64,000 bases of DNA from Sphingomonas alpina (GTDB lineage: Bacteria; Pseudomonadota; Alphaproteobacteria; Sphingomonadales; Sphingomonadaceae): positions 558,001-622,000 of the forward strand of contig NZ_CP061038.1 in NCBI RefSeq assembly GCF_014490665.1. Reading direction: 5' to 3'. The notes below the pieces were generated by a model. That model saw nothing but the letters and a program-made list of their open reading frames with translations. It did not search any database and had not been told where the DNA came from. Below are positions 16,791 through 27,000 of the stretch, piece after piece. The translations under genes and the position numbers were made by a program. Numbering within the stretch: the first letter of the stretch is position 1; each line of letters begins with the position of its first letter.

Positions 16791-16840
16791 GTGATGAGGG
16801 CCGCGCTCCGTTACGGCCATCATCCCGGCTGGATCCGGCT

Positions 16841-17047
16841 TTAGAACTTTCCGACGGAATCGCGGCGCGCCGGCAACGCTGCGATCACCGCGTCGCGCCA
16901 TTCTGCCGTGCCGCTGGTCCAGCCGGCGATTTCGTCGATCGTCCGCGCGCATCCGGCACACAGGCCGGACACGTCGTCGATCTCGCAGATATTGATGCAC
17001 GGACTCACGATCCGCACCACCGGGACCGTTTCGAAAATCCCGTCCAT
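16841..17047 (-). CDS. DUF1289 domain protein
   Basis: A 68-residue protein with the DUF1289 cysteine pattern CINIC (residues 17-21) and CAGC (30-33), likely binding a metal, followed by a helix with the TIDEIAGW motif. DUF1289 proteins are short, widespread in Proteobacteria and of unknown function. It ends the helicase transcription unit, starting four bases after the helicase stop. Confidence 0.88.
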   Translation of the reverse strand: MDGIFETVPVVRIVSPCINICEIDDVSGLCAGCARTIDEIAGWTSGTAEWRDAVIAALPARRDSVGKF

Positions 17048-17051
17048 GGCG

Positions 17052-18524
<1,473 letters not shown>

Positions 18525-18640
18525 GCTGTGTCCGGAAAAATCAGGCTTGGGGAAAGCCACCAGCCAGTAACGGTGCGCTTGCGGATAAGACGGCAAAAGT
18601 CAAGGTAAAGGCGCTCGTTCGACCTTCGGTAACGAGCAAC

Positions 18641-19114
18641 CTAGTCTCTTCCGCGTTTGGATTGGAGTCGCTTGAAGGACGAAATGGGGCAGGCGCGGCC
18701 GGAGCGCGAGCGGATGATGTCGCGGTCGGCGCAGATCATGCCGTCGGGCGTCTTCTTGATATAAAAGCCGGCGTAGAAATCGAGCGCAGGGCAATCATTG
18801 TCGAGTTTCGCGCGCATCCTGCTGCCATCGGCCATCATCAGGTCGACGCTGTCCTTGCGTGCTTCAGCCGACCCGGCCAGGCTTTGTACCGGGATGCATT
18901 TCGGCCCGTTTTTCTCCGCCATCCGCCGGGGCGAGTCCGGGATGACAATATCGGCCACCGGCGGCGGACCGACCGGCGGGCGCGGCACGCGGATGATGAT
19001 CCGCTGCCGAATCGTCAACTGTGCGACCAGCACGCCCCTGCTGCCCTGATCCTTGTCGGTCGGGGGCGGTGCGGCCAGCAACAGGATCAAAACAGGGACG
19101 ATCGGATTCGGCAT
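18641..19114 (-). CDS. Uncharacterised exported protein
   Basis: A 157-residue protein that I do not recognise. The first 15 residues (MPNPIVPVLILLLAA) form a hydrophobic signal or anchor, followed by a proline-rich spacer (PPVGPPPVADIVIPDSP). Two cysteine-containing segments follow (GPKCIPVQ, then NDCPALDFYAGFY, GMICADRDIIRSRSGRACPI). The pattern of four cysteines suggests a small disulfide-bonded periplasmic domain. The ending overlaps no other gene. Function unknown. Confidence 0.7.
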   Translation of the reverse strand: MPNPIVPVLILLLAAPPPTDKDQGSRGVLVAQLTIRQRIIIRVPRPPVGPPPVADIVIPDSPRRMAEKNGPKCIPVQSLAGSAEARKDSVDLMMADGSRMRAKLDNDCPALDFYAGFYIKKTPDGMICADRDIIRSRSGRACPISSFKRLQSKRGRD

Positions 19115-19246
19115 GAACCGTCAATAATTACCGCAAACGTTTGAACAGTCGATGAACTAATGACACTAGGCGCGCAGCAAGTGGGCGCGGGGCATCTGGG
19201 AGGCGCAGCAATTGGCCTGCGCCGCATCGCGTGATAGCGCCGCATT

Positions 19247-20695
19247 ATGACATCTGCGCAATCCAGGCTGATCGAATCCGCCCGCACCACGCTCGGCCCG
19301 AAAGCGGTGTTGACCGACCCCACCGATATCGATCCCTGGCTGCATGACTGGCGCGGCCGCTATCATGGTGCCAGTCCGGCGATCCTCGCTCCCGACAGCA
19401 CCGAAGGCGTGGCCAGGATCGTCGCACTGGCCGGTGAACAGGGCGTCGCGCTGGTGCCGCAGGGCGGGAATACCGGCATGGTCGGTGGGGCGACCCCGCC
19501 GGCGGACGGATCCGCGCTGATCCTATCGTTGCGCCGGCTCAACCGCATCCGGACCGTCCTGCCCGCCGACAATCTCGCCATCGCCGAGGCGGGGGTGATT
19601 CTCGCCGATCTCCACGCAGCCGCCCTTGCACAAGGCCGGCGTTTCCCCCTCACGCTTGGCGCGCGTGGCAGCGCCACGATCGGCGGGCTGGTCTCGACCA
19701 ATGCCGGCGGCACCCAGGTGCTGCGCTTCGGCACGATGCGCGCACTGGTCGCGGGCGTCGAGGCGGTGTTGCCGGACGGTTCGATCCATGACGGGCTCGC
19801 CGCGCTCAAGAAGGATAATCGCGGCTATGACCTCAACCAGCTGCTGATTGGCGCTGAAGGGACGCTTGGGATCGTCACGGCGGCCACCTTGCGTCTCGTC
19901 CCCGCCATCACCGCGCGTGCGGTCGCCTGGGTGGGGCTGGAAAGTCCCGAGGCGGCATTGCGCCTGCTCCGCCGGCTCGAAGCCGCCACCCATTCGATCG
20001 AAAGCTTCGAGATCATCCCGGCCGATTCGCTCGGCCTGGTGCTGCGCCATATTCCCGGCACGCGGGCGCCGCTTGGCGGAAGCCATCCCTGGCATGTGCT
20101 GATCGAATCGGTTGCGACGGACGCGGCCGCCGAATCGCCTGCCGGGCTGCTCGAACGCCTGCTTGCCGCCGCGCTCTCCGATGGAATGGCCAGCGATGCG
20201 GTGATCGGCGCGAGCGAGGCACAGGCGGAGGCGTTCTGGCGGCTGCGCGATTCGATCTCCGAATCCGAACGCGCCGCCGGCCCCGCCGTGCAGCACGACA
20301 TCTCGGTCCCTGTTTCCGCCATGCCGCGCTTCATGATCGAGGCGGCGGCGGCGTGCGAGGCGGCCTTTCCGGGCACCCATGCCAGCGCCTTCGGCCATCT
20401 CGGCGACGGCAATGTCCATTTCCATGTCCGCGCGCCCACCGGAATTGATCCGGCGCGCTGGTATGCGGAGGATGCACCGGGCGTGACTCGCTTCGTCAAT
20501 GACCTGGTGGTGTCGGTCGGCGGATCGATTTCTGCCGAGCATGGCATCGGCCAGATGAAGCTTGGCGAGCTCGAACGCCTGTCTTCGCCCGCGCGGATGG
20601 CCGCACTGCGCGCGATCAAGGGCGCGCTCGATCCGCATGGCCTGTTCAACCCCGGAAAGCTCGTGACGCTTGCGCCGACGCCCGCCAAGCCATAG
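19247..20695 (+). CDS. FAD-linked oxidoreductase, GlcD/D-2-hydroxyacid dehydrogenase family
   Basis: A 482-residue flavoenzyme. The PCMH-type FAD domain (about 40-215) contains PQGGNTGMVGGATP at 71-84 and the RGSATIGGLVSTNAGG motif; the C-terminal FAD-oxidase domain (about 220-478) has FGHLGDGNVHFH and SAEHGIGQMKLGEL, which carry the active-site and metal-binding histidines. The family includes D-lactate, D-2-hydroxyglutarate and glycolate dehydrogenases; this layout (single subunit, about 480 residues) fits D-2-hydroxyacid dehydrogenases passing electrons to ETF or quinone. The exact substrate is unknown. Confidence 0.9.
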   Translation: MTSAQSRLIESARTTLGPKAVLTDPTDIDPWLHDWRGRYHGASPAILAPDSTEGVARIVALAGEQGVALVPQGGNTGMVGGATPPADGSALILSLRRLNRIRTVLPADNLAIAEAGVILADLHAAALAQGRRFPLTLGARGSATIGGLVSTNAGGTQVLRFGTMRALVAGVEAVLPDGSIHDGLAALKKDNRGYDLNQLLIGAEGTLGIVTAATLRLVPAITARAVAWVGLESPEAALRLLRRLEAATHSIESFEIIPADSLGLVLRHIPGTRAPLGGSHPWHVLIESVATDAAAESPAGLLERLLAAALSDGMASDAVIGASEAQAEAFWRLRDSISESERAAGPAVQHDISVPVSAMPRFMIEAAAACEAAFPGTHASAFGHLGDGNVHFHVRAPTGIDPARWYAEDAPGVTRFVNDLVVSVGGSISAEHGIGQMKLGELERLSSPARMAALRAIKGALDPHGLFNPGKLVTLAPTPAKP

Positions 20696-20763
20696 AGCCA
20701 CGGGCCATTCGGCTCGCGTAGTGTGCGCCCGATCAACGACGATCGTTTTCAATGGAGATTCCA

Positions 20764-21543
20764 ATGGCCAGCGCGCCGCAACAGCAATCGCAACTGCCGC
20801 TCTTCTATAACGCGCTTGAGCCGCTCTCGTCCGAAGCACATGCCAATTATCGCGCACGGGCGATGGACAGTGCGCCGTTCCTGATCAACCAGCACACCAT
20901 CCCGATCACGGTCGATGAATTCACCCTGGCGCAGCGTTTCATGCCGATCGTCTTCACCGCCGGTGATGATGCGATCCCGATCGCGCTGATGGGGCTGAAC
21001 GAAGGCGTCAACGTATTCATCGGCGAAGACGGCAAGCTGCTCGAGAATAATTTCTACGTGCCGGCCTATGTCCGCCGCTATCCCTATATGCTTGCGCGGC
21101 TGCGTCCCGATGCACAGGAACTGTCGCTCTGCTTCGATCCGACCTCGGATGCGCTCGGCAATTTCGACGAAGGCGAGCCGCTGTTCGCCGACGGCCAGCC
21201 GACCGAGCTGGTCAAGAACGTCCTTGCGTTCAACGAATCGTTCGAACAGGCCGGCGCCCGCACCAATCAGTTCATGGGCGAGCTGCGCGAAATGGGCCTG
21301 CTGATGGAAGGCGAAGTCTCGATTCAGCCCGAAGGCGCCGAGCAGCCCTTCGTCTATCGCGGCTTCCAGATGGTCAATGAAGAGAAGCTCGCCGACCTGC
21401 GCGGCGATCAGCTGCGCAAGATCCACAAGAACGGCATGCTCCCGCTGCTCTACGCGCACCTCTTCTCGCTGCCGCTGATGCGCGACATCTTCGCGCGCCA
21501 GGTCCAGCTGGGCAAGATGCCGGTGCCCGAACTGACCCTCTGA
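20764..21543 (+). CDS. SapC family protein
   Basis: A 259-residue protein (LPLFYNALEPLSSEAHANYR, then ALMGLNEGVNVFIGEDGKLL and YVPAYVRRYPYMLARL) with clear similarity to the SapC family, first described from a Campylobacter surface-layer transport locus. In sphingomonads the gene usually stands alone or near TonB receptors and has no proven role. No signal peptide or membrane segment is seen. The ATG at 20764 follows GGAG at 20755-20758; the in-frame ATG at 20752 overlaps that site. Confidence 0.88.
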   Translation: MASAPQQQSQLPLFYNALEPLSSEAHANYRARAMDSAPFLINQHTIPITVDEFTLAQRFMPIVFTAGDDAIPIALMGLNEGVNVFIGEDGKLLENNFYVPAYVRRYPYMLARLRPDAQELSLCFDPTSDALGNFDEGEPLFADGQPTELVKNVLAFNESFEQAGARTNQFMGELREMGLLMEGEVSIQPEGAEQPFVYRGFQMVNEEKLADLRGDQLRKIHKNGMLPLLYAHLFSLPLMRDIFARQVQLGKMPVPELTL

Positions 21544-21562
21544 CCTGAACGACAAAGATGTG

Positions 21563-21601
21563 CAGCGCCCTGCCAGGCTCAATCGTCCTGGCAGGGCGCT
21601 G
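21563..21601. terminator. Long hairpin downstream of the SapC gene
   Basis: A perfect 15-bp inverted repeat, CAGCGCCCTGCCAGG (21563-21577) with its complement at 21587-21601 and a 9-base loop, begins 20 bases after the SapC stop and lies between two converging genes. There is no T-run, so it may be a bidirectional transcription or mRNA-stability block. Confidence 0.65.
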
Positions 21602-21652
21602 TGGATATTCCGGGGCGCGGGTCGAGAGCCAGGCCGGATTTGCGGCGAGCCG

Positions 21653-22135
21653 TCATCCGCCGATGATCGCATCGATCAACCGCTGGTCCTGGTCATAGAC
21701 CCAGCATTCGATCAGCAGCCCGTCCGCCACGCGGTAGAGCAACAAGCGATCCACCTCGATCGGCTGTTCGCCCTGCATCAGCATTTCGCGCGCGAGGATC
21801 GCGCCGAGGCGGTCGCCCGCCAATATCTCGGTCACGCCCATAAGCTTGCGCCGCGTGCGCTGCGAGAATGCCGCCAGCGTCTTGAGCGCGGCGGGCTTGC
21901 CGACATGAGTGCCCGACAAGGCGGATTGGCCGAAATAATGCAGCGTGAAGTCGTCATGATAGCAGGTGACGATTGCGGCCAGATTGCCACTCGTCCAGGC
22001 GGCCGCATAGCGCGCGAGCGCCTGTCGAACCGCCGCTTCGCCCGGATCCTGGCCCGCCATTGCCGATAGCGCGCCGACCGTGCCGAGCAGGGAAATCGCC
22101 TTGACCATGGTGCGTCGTGTCCAATCCTGTTGCAT
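21653..22135 (-). CDS. SnoaL/NTF2-like protein with signal sequence
   Basis: A 160-residue protein with a short hydrophobic N-terminus (TRRTMVKAISLLGTVGALSAM), possibly a Tat-type signal, and a cone-shaped NTF2/SnoaL-like domain (about 33-155; VRQALARYAAAWTSGNLAAI, then CYHDDFTLHYFG). This fold is used by polyketide cyclases, isomerases and non-catalytic binding proteins. It is divergent from, and its start slightly overlaps, the AraC-type regulator at 22145, which may control it. Confidence 0.8.
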   Translation of the reverse strand: MQQDWTRRTMVKAISLLGTVGALSAMAGQDPGEAAVRQALARYAAAWTSGNLAAIVTCYHDDFTLHYFGQSALSGTHVGKPAALKTLAAFSQRTRRKLMGVTEILAGDRLGAILAREMLMQGEQPIEVDRLLLYRVADGLLIECWVYDQDQRLIDAIIGG

Positions 22136-22144
22136 GATGCCGTC

Positions 22145-22963
22145 ATGGCAAGTTCGGCCCGATCACGCTTTCACGATGCGGCTGCGCGCATGCCAGTCGC
22201 GCCTGTGCCGGCGGCGCGCGTCTTCGCCTGGGGCGCGCGGGCGCTCTATGTCGGGCCGGCGCTCAATCTCTCCGCGCATCGCAATGCCGTCGCGGTGGTC
22301 GCGCTTGGCCTTGACGGCGCGTTCGGTGTCGCCGATCCGCCGGCGGAGACGTCGGGACGCTACCGCCGCTGCCGCAGCGTGGTCATCCCGCCCGGCAAGC
22401 TGCATCATTTCGCCGGCACGCAGGGCCGCTTGGCGTTCCTCTATATCGATCCCTTCAGCGACGAGCTTGCCCGGCTGCGCGCTTCGGCCCGCGCGCCGGC
22501 GCCGCACGCGGCGTTCGACCTGCAGGAGGAGGACGCCCTGATCCGAACCCTGACGGCCTTGGCCGACGACAGGAACGATTGGGCGACGACCCGCGCCGCG
22601 CTGGACTCGCTGCTCGCCTCTTCCGCGCGCCCGATCGACCCAAGGGTGGAGGCAGCGCTGGCGCTGCTCCACGAGCGGCCCGGCGACCGCCTTTCGCTCG
22701 ACACGCTTGCAGCGCAGGCCGGCCTGTCGGAATCGCGCCTGCGTCATGTGTTCAAGGCCGCGACCGGCGTGCCGCTGCGCCGCTACCGGCTGTGGGCCGC
22801 GATGCGCACCGCGATCGGCACCATGGCGCGGGGCGAAACGCTGACGGCTGCGGCGATGGATGGCGGCTTCGCCTCATCGGCACATTTCAGCGCGGCATTT
22901 CGCGCCATGTTCGGCATGGAGCCCTCGCGTCTCGCCAAAGGCCGTCTGGCGATGGAAGGGTAA
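22145..22963 (+). CDS. AraC family transcriptional regulator
   Basis: A 272-residue regulator. The C-terminal HTH pair is clear (about residues 165-265: RLSLDTLAAQAGLSESRLRH, then the ATGVPLRRYRLW turn and GGFASSAHFSAAFRAMFGM). The N-terminal half is a cupin-like sensing domain with PPGKLHHFAG. The start at 22145 is favoured because an ATG at 22130 would overlap the divergent SnoaL-like gene. The inducer is unknown. Confidence 0.88.
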   Translation: MASSARSRFHDAAARMPVAPVPAARVFAWGARALYVGPALNLSAHRNAVAVVALGLDGAFGVADPPAETSGRYRRCRSVVIPPGKLHHFAGTQGRLAFLYIDPFSDELARLRASARAPAPHAAFDLQEEDALIRTLTALADDRNDWATTRAALDSLLASSARPIDPRVEAALALLHERPGDRLSLDTLAAQAGLSESRLRHVFKAATGVPLRRYRLWAAMRTAIGTMARGETLTAAAMDGGFASSAHFSAAFRAMFGMEPSRLAKGRLAMEG

Positions 22964-22967
22964 GCGA

Positions 22968-24423
22968 TCAGGCCGCGTCCGCCGCTGCCGTGGTCCAGCC
23001 CAGGCCCGGGATGGTGATCGATCGCCGCCCCGACAGGTCAGTGCGCGTGACCAGGATGTTGCGCCCTTCCATATAGCTCATCACCCGCCGCGCTCGGCCA
23101 AGCGAGCTGGTGCCATAGGTGCGCGCGACATCCTCGTCGGTCGGGCAGGGCTCGCCCTCCTTCGCAGCACGCGCGACGAGCAGATACGCGCCGAGCATAT
23201 CGTCGGGCAGGTCATAGGCTGCGCGGATCACTTCGGCCCATTCTTCGTCCAGGCCTTCGAAAATCCCTGCGCGCGCGGCGGCAAGGCGGCGCGCAAAGGC
23301 CGAGGTGTCGAGCGGCGCGCGGTATACCCCGGCCATCCGGCAACGCACCTGGAAATCCTGGAACAGCACCGCCGCGGTGCGCGACGCCGCATCCGGGTCG
23401 CCGACGATCGCGCGCATCACGTCGCGAATGACCTGTTCGATGAACGCCGGATCCTCGGCCGGCTTCGGCGCCGCCGGCTCGGCCTCTACCGGATGCGAGA
23501 TCTGCTCGATCAGCTCCTCGGCCGGTGCGGGGCGCGGCGGGGGGAGGGGGCGGTGGCGGCGGCATATCCTCCAGCCCTTCGAGCAGGAACTGTTTCATGT
23601 CCGCGGCGGGCGCGTCGGGCAGCGGCGTCAGGATCGGACTGCCGCTGCGCGCCGATGTCTCGACCGCGCCGATGCGGATCTCGACCGGGCGGCGCGACAC
23701 GGCGGGCCCGAGCGCCAGGAAGGTGCCGCGCTGCAGGTCGCGGATCGCCTCGGCCTGGCGCCGCTCCATGCCGAGCAGGTCGGCCGCGCGCGCCATGTCG
23801 ATGTCGAGAAAGGTGCGGCCCATCAGGAAGTTCGAGGCCTCCGCCGCGACATTCTTCGACAGCTTGGCGAGCCGCTGCGTCGCGATGATCCCGGCCAGGC
23901 CGCGCTTGCGCCCGCGGCACATCAGGTTGGTCATCGCCGACAGCGATGCGCGGCGGATTTCCTCCGACACTTCGGCGCCGGCCGCCGGCGCGAAGATCTG
24001 CGCTTCGTCGACCACCACCAGCGCCGGATACCAGAATTCGCGCGGCGCATCGAACAGGCCCATCAGGAAAGCGGCGGCGCAGCGCATCTGCCCCTCCATC
24101 TCCAGCCCTTCAAGGCTCAGCACGACCGATGCGCGATGCTCGCGGCAGCGCGCGGCGAAGCGCGTCACCTCGGTCACCGAATAGGCCACCGCCTCGATCG
24201 CGGTATGGCCGTAGGGACCGGCCAGCGTGGTGAAGTCGCCTTCGGGATCGATGATGATCTGCTGCACCTGGTTCGCGCTGCGCTCGAGCAGTCGGCGCAG
24301 CAGGTGCGACTTGCCCGACCCCGAATTGCCCTGCACGAGCAACCGCGTCGCGAGCAATTCTTCGAGATCGATCGGCACGCTCTTACCCGCGCCGTCGGTG
24401 CCCATGTCCACCTGAAACGTCAT
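22968..24423 (-). pseudogene. HerA-type ATP-binding protein (DUF87), interrupted by a frameshift
   Basis: Translation from ATG 24423 gives a HerA/FtsK-like ATPase: Walker A GNSGSGKSH at residues 32-40, Walker B ALVVVDEAQIFAP near residue 125, then the CRGRKRGLAGIIATQRLAKL sensor region. Near 23540-23562 the frame runs into a poly-proline stretch encoded by two C-tracts (+ strand GGGGGGAGGGGG) and then into low-complexity Arg/Gly junk. Dropping one base there restores a coherent C-terminus (PAPAEELIEQISHPVEAEPA, then the MRAIVGDPDAASRTAAVLFQ domain) ending at 22968. The restored protein would be 484 residues. This may be a real mutation, a slippage-controlled switch or a sequencing error. Confidence 0.75.
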
Positions 24424-24487
24424 GGCTGTGGCATGGCCGATGCAGGGGCAGGGGAGCAAGGGGCAAGCGACGCCCATCGGCTATTTC

Positions 24488-24686
24488 GTCGCATGGCTGA
24501 TACTGGCTGTTACTGGCTGTTCTATGCCGAAATGTTTTTTCCTGGCTGTTATTTCGCCGTTAGATCGAAAGAATATGGCTGATTTCATGTTGTTGCATCT
24601 CAACTGCGGGTTGCCGGAACAGCCAGCATATCAGCGACCGAACAGCCAGCTAACAGCCAGCGGAACAGCCAGGTATCAGCCAGCCA
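24488..24686 (-). repeat. CTGTT/AACAG multi-hairpin element, copy 2 (prefix CTGG)
   Basis: The nine-base word CTGGCTGTT occurs exactly at 24503-24511, 24513-24521 and 24542-24550, and its complement AACAGCCAG at 24618-24626, 24641-24649, 24652-24660 and 24664-24672. Degenerate edges reading GGCTGATA (24495-24502) and TATCAGCC mirror each other outside. A T6 run is at 24535-24540. Read leftward, the segment AACAGCCAGGAAAAAACATT corresponds to AACAGCATGGAAAAAATTC of copy 4, so this copy is inverted relative to copies 1, 4 and 5. It lies between two reverse-strand genes. No coding sense. Confidence 0.85.
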
Positions 24687-24886
24687 ATAGGGGGCAATCC
24701 GTCCGGCGGGCGGAGCCGCTGCCGGACCTTGTGAAATATTCGCGATGAGAAATAGCCGGGGCCAGTCCGAAGATAGCCCAGGACTGACCCTGCTTCAGCG
24801 GGAGTCGATGTTGAATCGTCGCCCCGGCTGGAGAGGCCTCATGCCGATTCTGGCGGAGTGCGGGCGGGCGGCGATACTCGTTTCTC
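24687..24886. other. Remainder of the gap between element copy 2 and the flavoprotein gene
   Basis: About 200 bases between the repeat element and the end of the flavoprotein gene at 24887. I see nothing that I would call a gene, a terminator or a repeat. Confidence 0.4.
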
Positions 24887-25780
24887 TCATGCCCGTACCA
24901 GGGACTGATGGGCCGCAACGCCCGCGAGCACGCCCGATGCCGAAGCGATCGTCGCATTGTGCATCGGCGTGGTGGCGTCGCCCGCCGCATAGACGCCGGG
25001 TACCGAGGTCAGCCCCCATGGATCGACCTTCACGAACGGACCGGTCGGGCCTTCCTCCATGGCGCAGCCCAAATTTCCGGCAATGGGGCTCGACGGGCGG
25101 GTCCTGGGTGCGGTGAAGATAGCGGAAAGTTTGATGATCCGGCCATCCGCAAGCCTGACCCCGTCCAGCGCCGGCGCGTTGCCGATCAGTTCGATCACGG
25201 GCGATCGCTCGATCGTGACTCCCCGCGCGGCAAGAAGCGCGAGCTCGGCGGGGTCGGGCTCATAAGCGCCTTGGGTGAAATAGCGCGTCGTGCCCCAGTC
25301 GGGAAGCAAGGCGGCCTGATGGGCCGACATCGCATGATTGGCGATGACGCCCAGGGCGCGGTCGCGCACTTCATAGCCATGGCAATAGGGGCAATGCAGT
25401 ACGGTCTCGCCCCACCGTTCCGACATGCCGGGAATGGCCGGGAGTTCGTCCGACACTCCGGTCGCCAGCACCAGCCGGCGCGTCTTTCGCTCGACGCCGG
25501 TGGACAATGTCACGACGAAATGGTCGTCGGCCCGGACCGCGCTCCGCGCCTCCGCCGCCACTATTTCGACCGTGGGATAGGCCAGCAGCTGGCAGGTCGC
25601 CTCCCGCATGATGGCATGGGGCGCTCGTCCGTCCTGGCCCAGAAAGCCATGCGCTGCTTCGGCGAACCGGTTCCTCGGCATTCCCGCATCGATCATCACT
25701 ATATTCTGTCGCGCGCGGGCGAGCTGCATGGCCGCGGACTGACCTGCGAAACTCCCGCCGATAACGACAACATCATGCAT
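24887..25780 (-). CDS. Thioredoxin-reductase-like NAD(P)/FAD-dependent oxidoreductase
   Basis: A 297-residue flavoprotein. The FAD dinucleotide-binding loop is at the N-terminus (VVVIGGSFAGQSAAMQLARA, residues 4-23), with a C130-P-Y-C133 redox-type pair in HCPYCHGYEVRD and the terminal FAD motif GVYAAGDATTPMHNATIASA. It matches the short pyridine-nucleotide-disulfide family related to thioredoxin reductase; the NADPH-binding glycine motif (around residue 145, ALGVIANHAMSAHQ) is degenerate. Two direct repeats at 25819-25873 lie just upstream and could be operators. The electron acceptor is unknown. Confidence 0.85.
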   Translation of the reverse strand: MHDVVVIGGSFAGQSAAMQLARARQNIVMIDAGMPRNRFAEAAHGFLGQDGRAPHAIMREATCQLLAYPTVEIVAAEARSAVRADDHFVVTLSTGVERKTRRLVLATGVSDELPAIPGMSERWGETVLHCPYCHGYEVRDRALGVIANHAMSAHQAALLPDWGTTRYFTQGAYEPDPAELALLAARGVTIERSPVIELIGNAPALDGVRLADGRIIKLSAIFTAPRTRPSSPIAGNLGCAMEEGPTGPFVKVDPWGLTSVPGVYAAGDATTPMHNATIASASGVLAGVAAHQSLVRA

Positions 25781-25818
25781 GGCTCGACCTCATTGTTCGC
25801 CTTTCAGATACGACACAT

Positions 25819-25873
25819 ATGATGTTACATAATCACCTGCGGCGATTTTGCAACTAATGAAGTTACATGATTA
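25819..25873. promoter_or_regulatory. Tandem direct-repeat operator candidate upstream of the flavoprotein gene
   Basis: ATGATGTTACATAATCA (25819-25835) and ATGAAGTTACATGATTA (25857-25873) match at 14 of 17 positions and are spaced 38 bp apart, close to four helical turns less a little. Each contains the partly palindromic ATG-N-N-GTTACAT. They lie 38-93 bp before the reverse-strand ATG at 25780. This is a typical arrangement for a redox-type or HxlR/Rrf2-type repressor, but no regulator gene is adjacent. Confidence 0.6.
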
Positions 25874-25947
25874 GGCAGCGCGACGCTGAGCCGCCGAGAC
25901 GCAAGGGCGGGCAGGCGTCTTGCCGGGTCGCTTGCGGACCCGGCGCT

Positions 25948-26823
25948 TTACGAAGCGGGGGTTCCGGAAGCGTCGGTCATCGCGCGCAGCGCGATCATTG
26001 CCTCGGCCTCGGCGAGGTGCAGTCGTTCCACCATCCGGCCATCGACCCGCAGTGCGCCCTTGTCGGCATTTTCGGGCAGCGCGAACGCCGCCACCACGGC
26101 CTGCGCCGCGGCAAGCTCCGCATCGCTCGGCGTGAACACCCGGTTGCAGGTCCCGATCTGCTTCGGATGGATCAGCGTCTTGCCGTCGAACCCGAACGCC
26201 CGCCCTTGCCGGCACTGCGCCTCAAGTCCCGCGTCATCGTCGATCGCGTTGAACACGCCATCGAGAATGGTGAGCCCATATGCCCGCGCCGCCGCCACCG
26301 ATTGCGCCAGGAAGCCGAGGAACGGCACCCGTTCCACATCCAGCGTGGCGCGCATTTCCTTGGCGAGATCATTGGTGCCCATCACCCAGCCGCTCAGCCG
26401 CGTCGTGCGCGCCTGCGCGGCGATCTCCTCCAGTCGGAACATCGCGCGGGCGGTCTCGATCATCGCCCAGAGCCCGGTATGCGCGGGCGCCGCGGCGATC
26501 AGCGCGTCATAGGCGGCGACTTCGGCGGCGTCGTTGACCTTGGGCACCAAAATCGCGTCCGGCCCGGCAATTGCCAGCGCCGCCAGGTCGTCGCGCCCCC
26601 AGGGCGTGTCCAGCCCATTGGCGCGGACGATCAGCTCGCGACGGCCGAACCCGCCCTCCCTGACCACCGCAAGAGCGGTTTCCCGCGCCGCCGCCTTGGC
26701 CTCGGGCGCGACCGCATCCTCCAGGTCGAGCACCACCGCATCGCACGGCAGGTCGCGCGCCTTCTCGATCGCGCGAAGGTTTGACGCGGGCATGTACAGC
26801 AGGCTGCGGCGGGGGCGTGTCAT
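25948..26823 (-). CDS. HpcH/HpaI aldolase / citrate lyase beta-like protein (CoA ester lyase)
   Basis: A 291-residue TIM-barrel lyase of the CitE family. It shows RPRRSLLYMPASNLRAIEKA, then VVLDLEDAVAPEAK with the acidic metal ligands (about residue 35), the KVNDAAEV strand, MIETARAMF with the metal-binding Glu (about residue 122), and the GFDGKTLIHPKQI motif near residue 212. Stand-alone CitE-like proteins cleave malyl-, citramalyl- or methylmalyl-CoA using Mg2+. No citrate lyase alpha or gamma subunit is nearby, so a role in a CoA-thioester side pathway is more likely than citrate fermentation. Confidence 0.87.
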   Translation of the reverse strand: MTRPRRSLLYMPASNLRAIEKARDLPCDAVVLDLEDAVAPEAKAAARETALAVVREGGFGRRELIVRANGLDTPWGRDDLAALAIAGPDAILVPKVNDAAEVAAYDALIAAAPAHTGLWAMIETARAMFRLEEIAAQARTTRLSGWVMGTNDLAKEMRATLDVERVPFLGFLAQSVAAARAYGLTILDGVFNAIDDDAGLEAQCRQGRAFGFDGKTLIHPKQIGTCNRVFTPSDAELAAAQAVVAAFALPENADKGALRVDGRMVERLHLAEAEAMIALRAMTDASGTPAS

Positions 26824-27000
26824 GCTGCCCTCATAGCCGCATATGTGCAGTCCTCAATGCCCGCGCGGGCCAGGTCTCCATCCTTGACCCACCGATCGCG
26901 CTGGGCCTGTCAGCTTGCTCCATGAATACGGGTCAGCTGCAGGTTGAAGCCCGGCCGCTTCCTGTTCGACACTCCTGAATAGCGCCTTATCGGAGAAGCG

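Noticed and set aside
24488..24686. CRISPR array
   Set aside because: Repeated words are only nine bases, occur in both orientations and have irregular short spacing; there are no uniform spacers and no cas genes.
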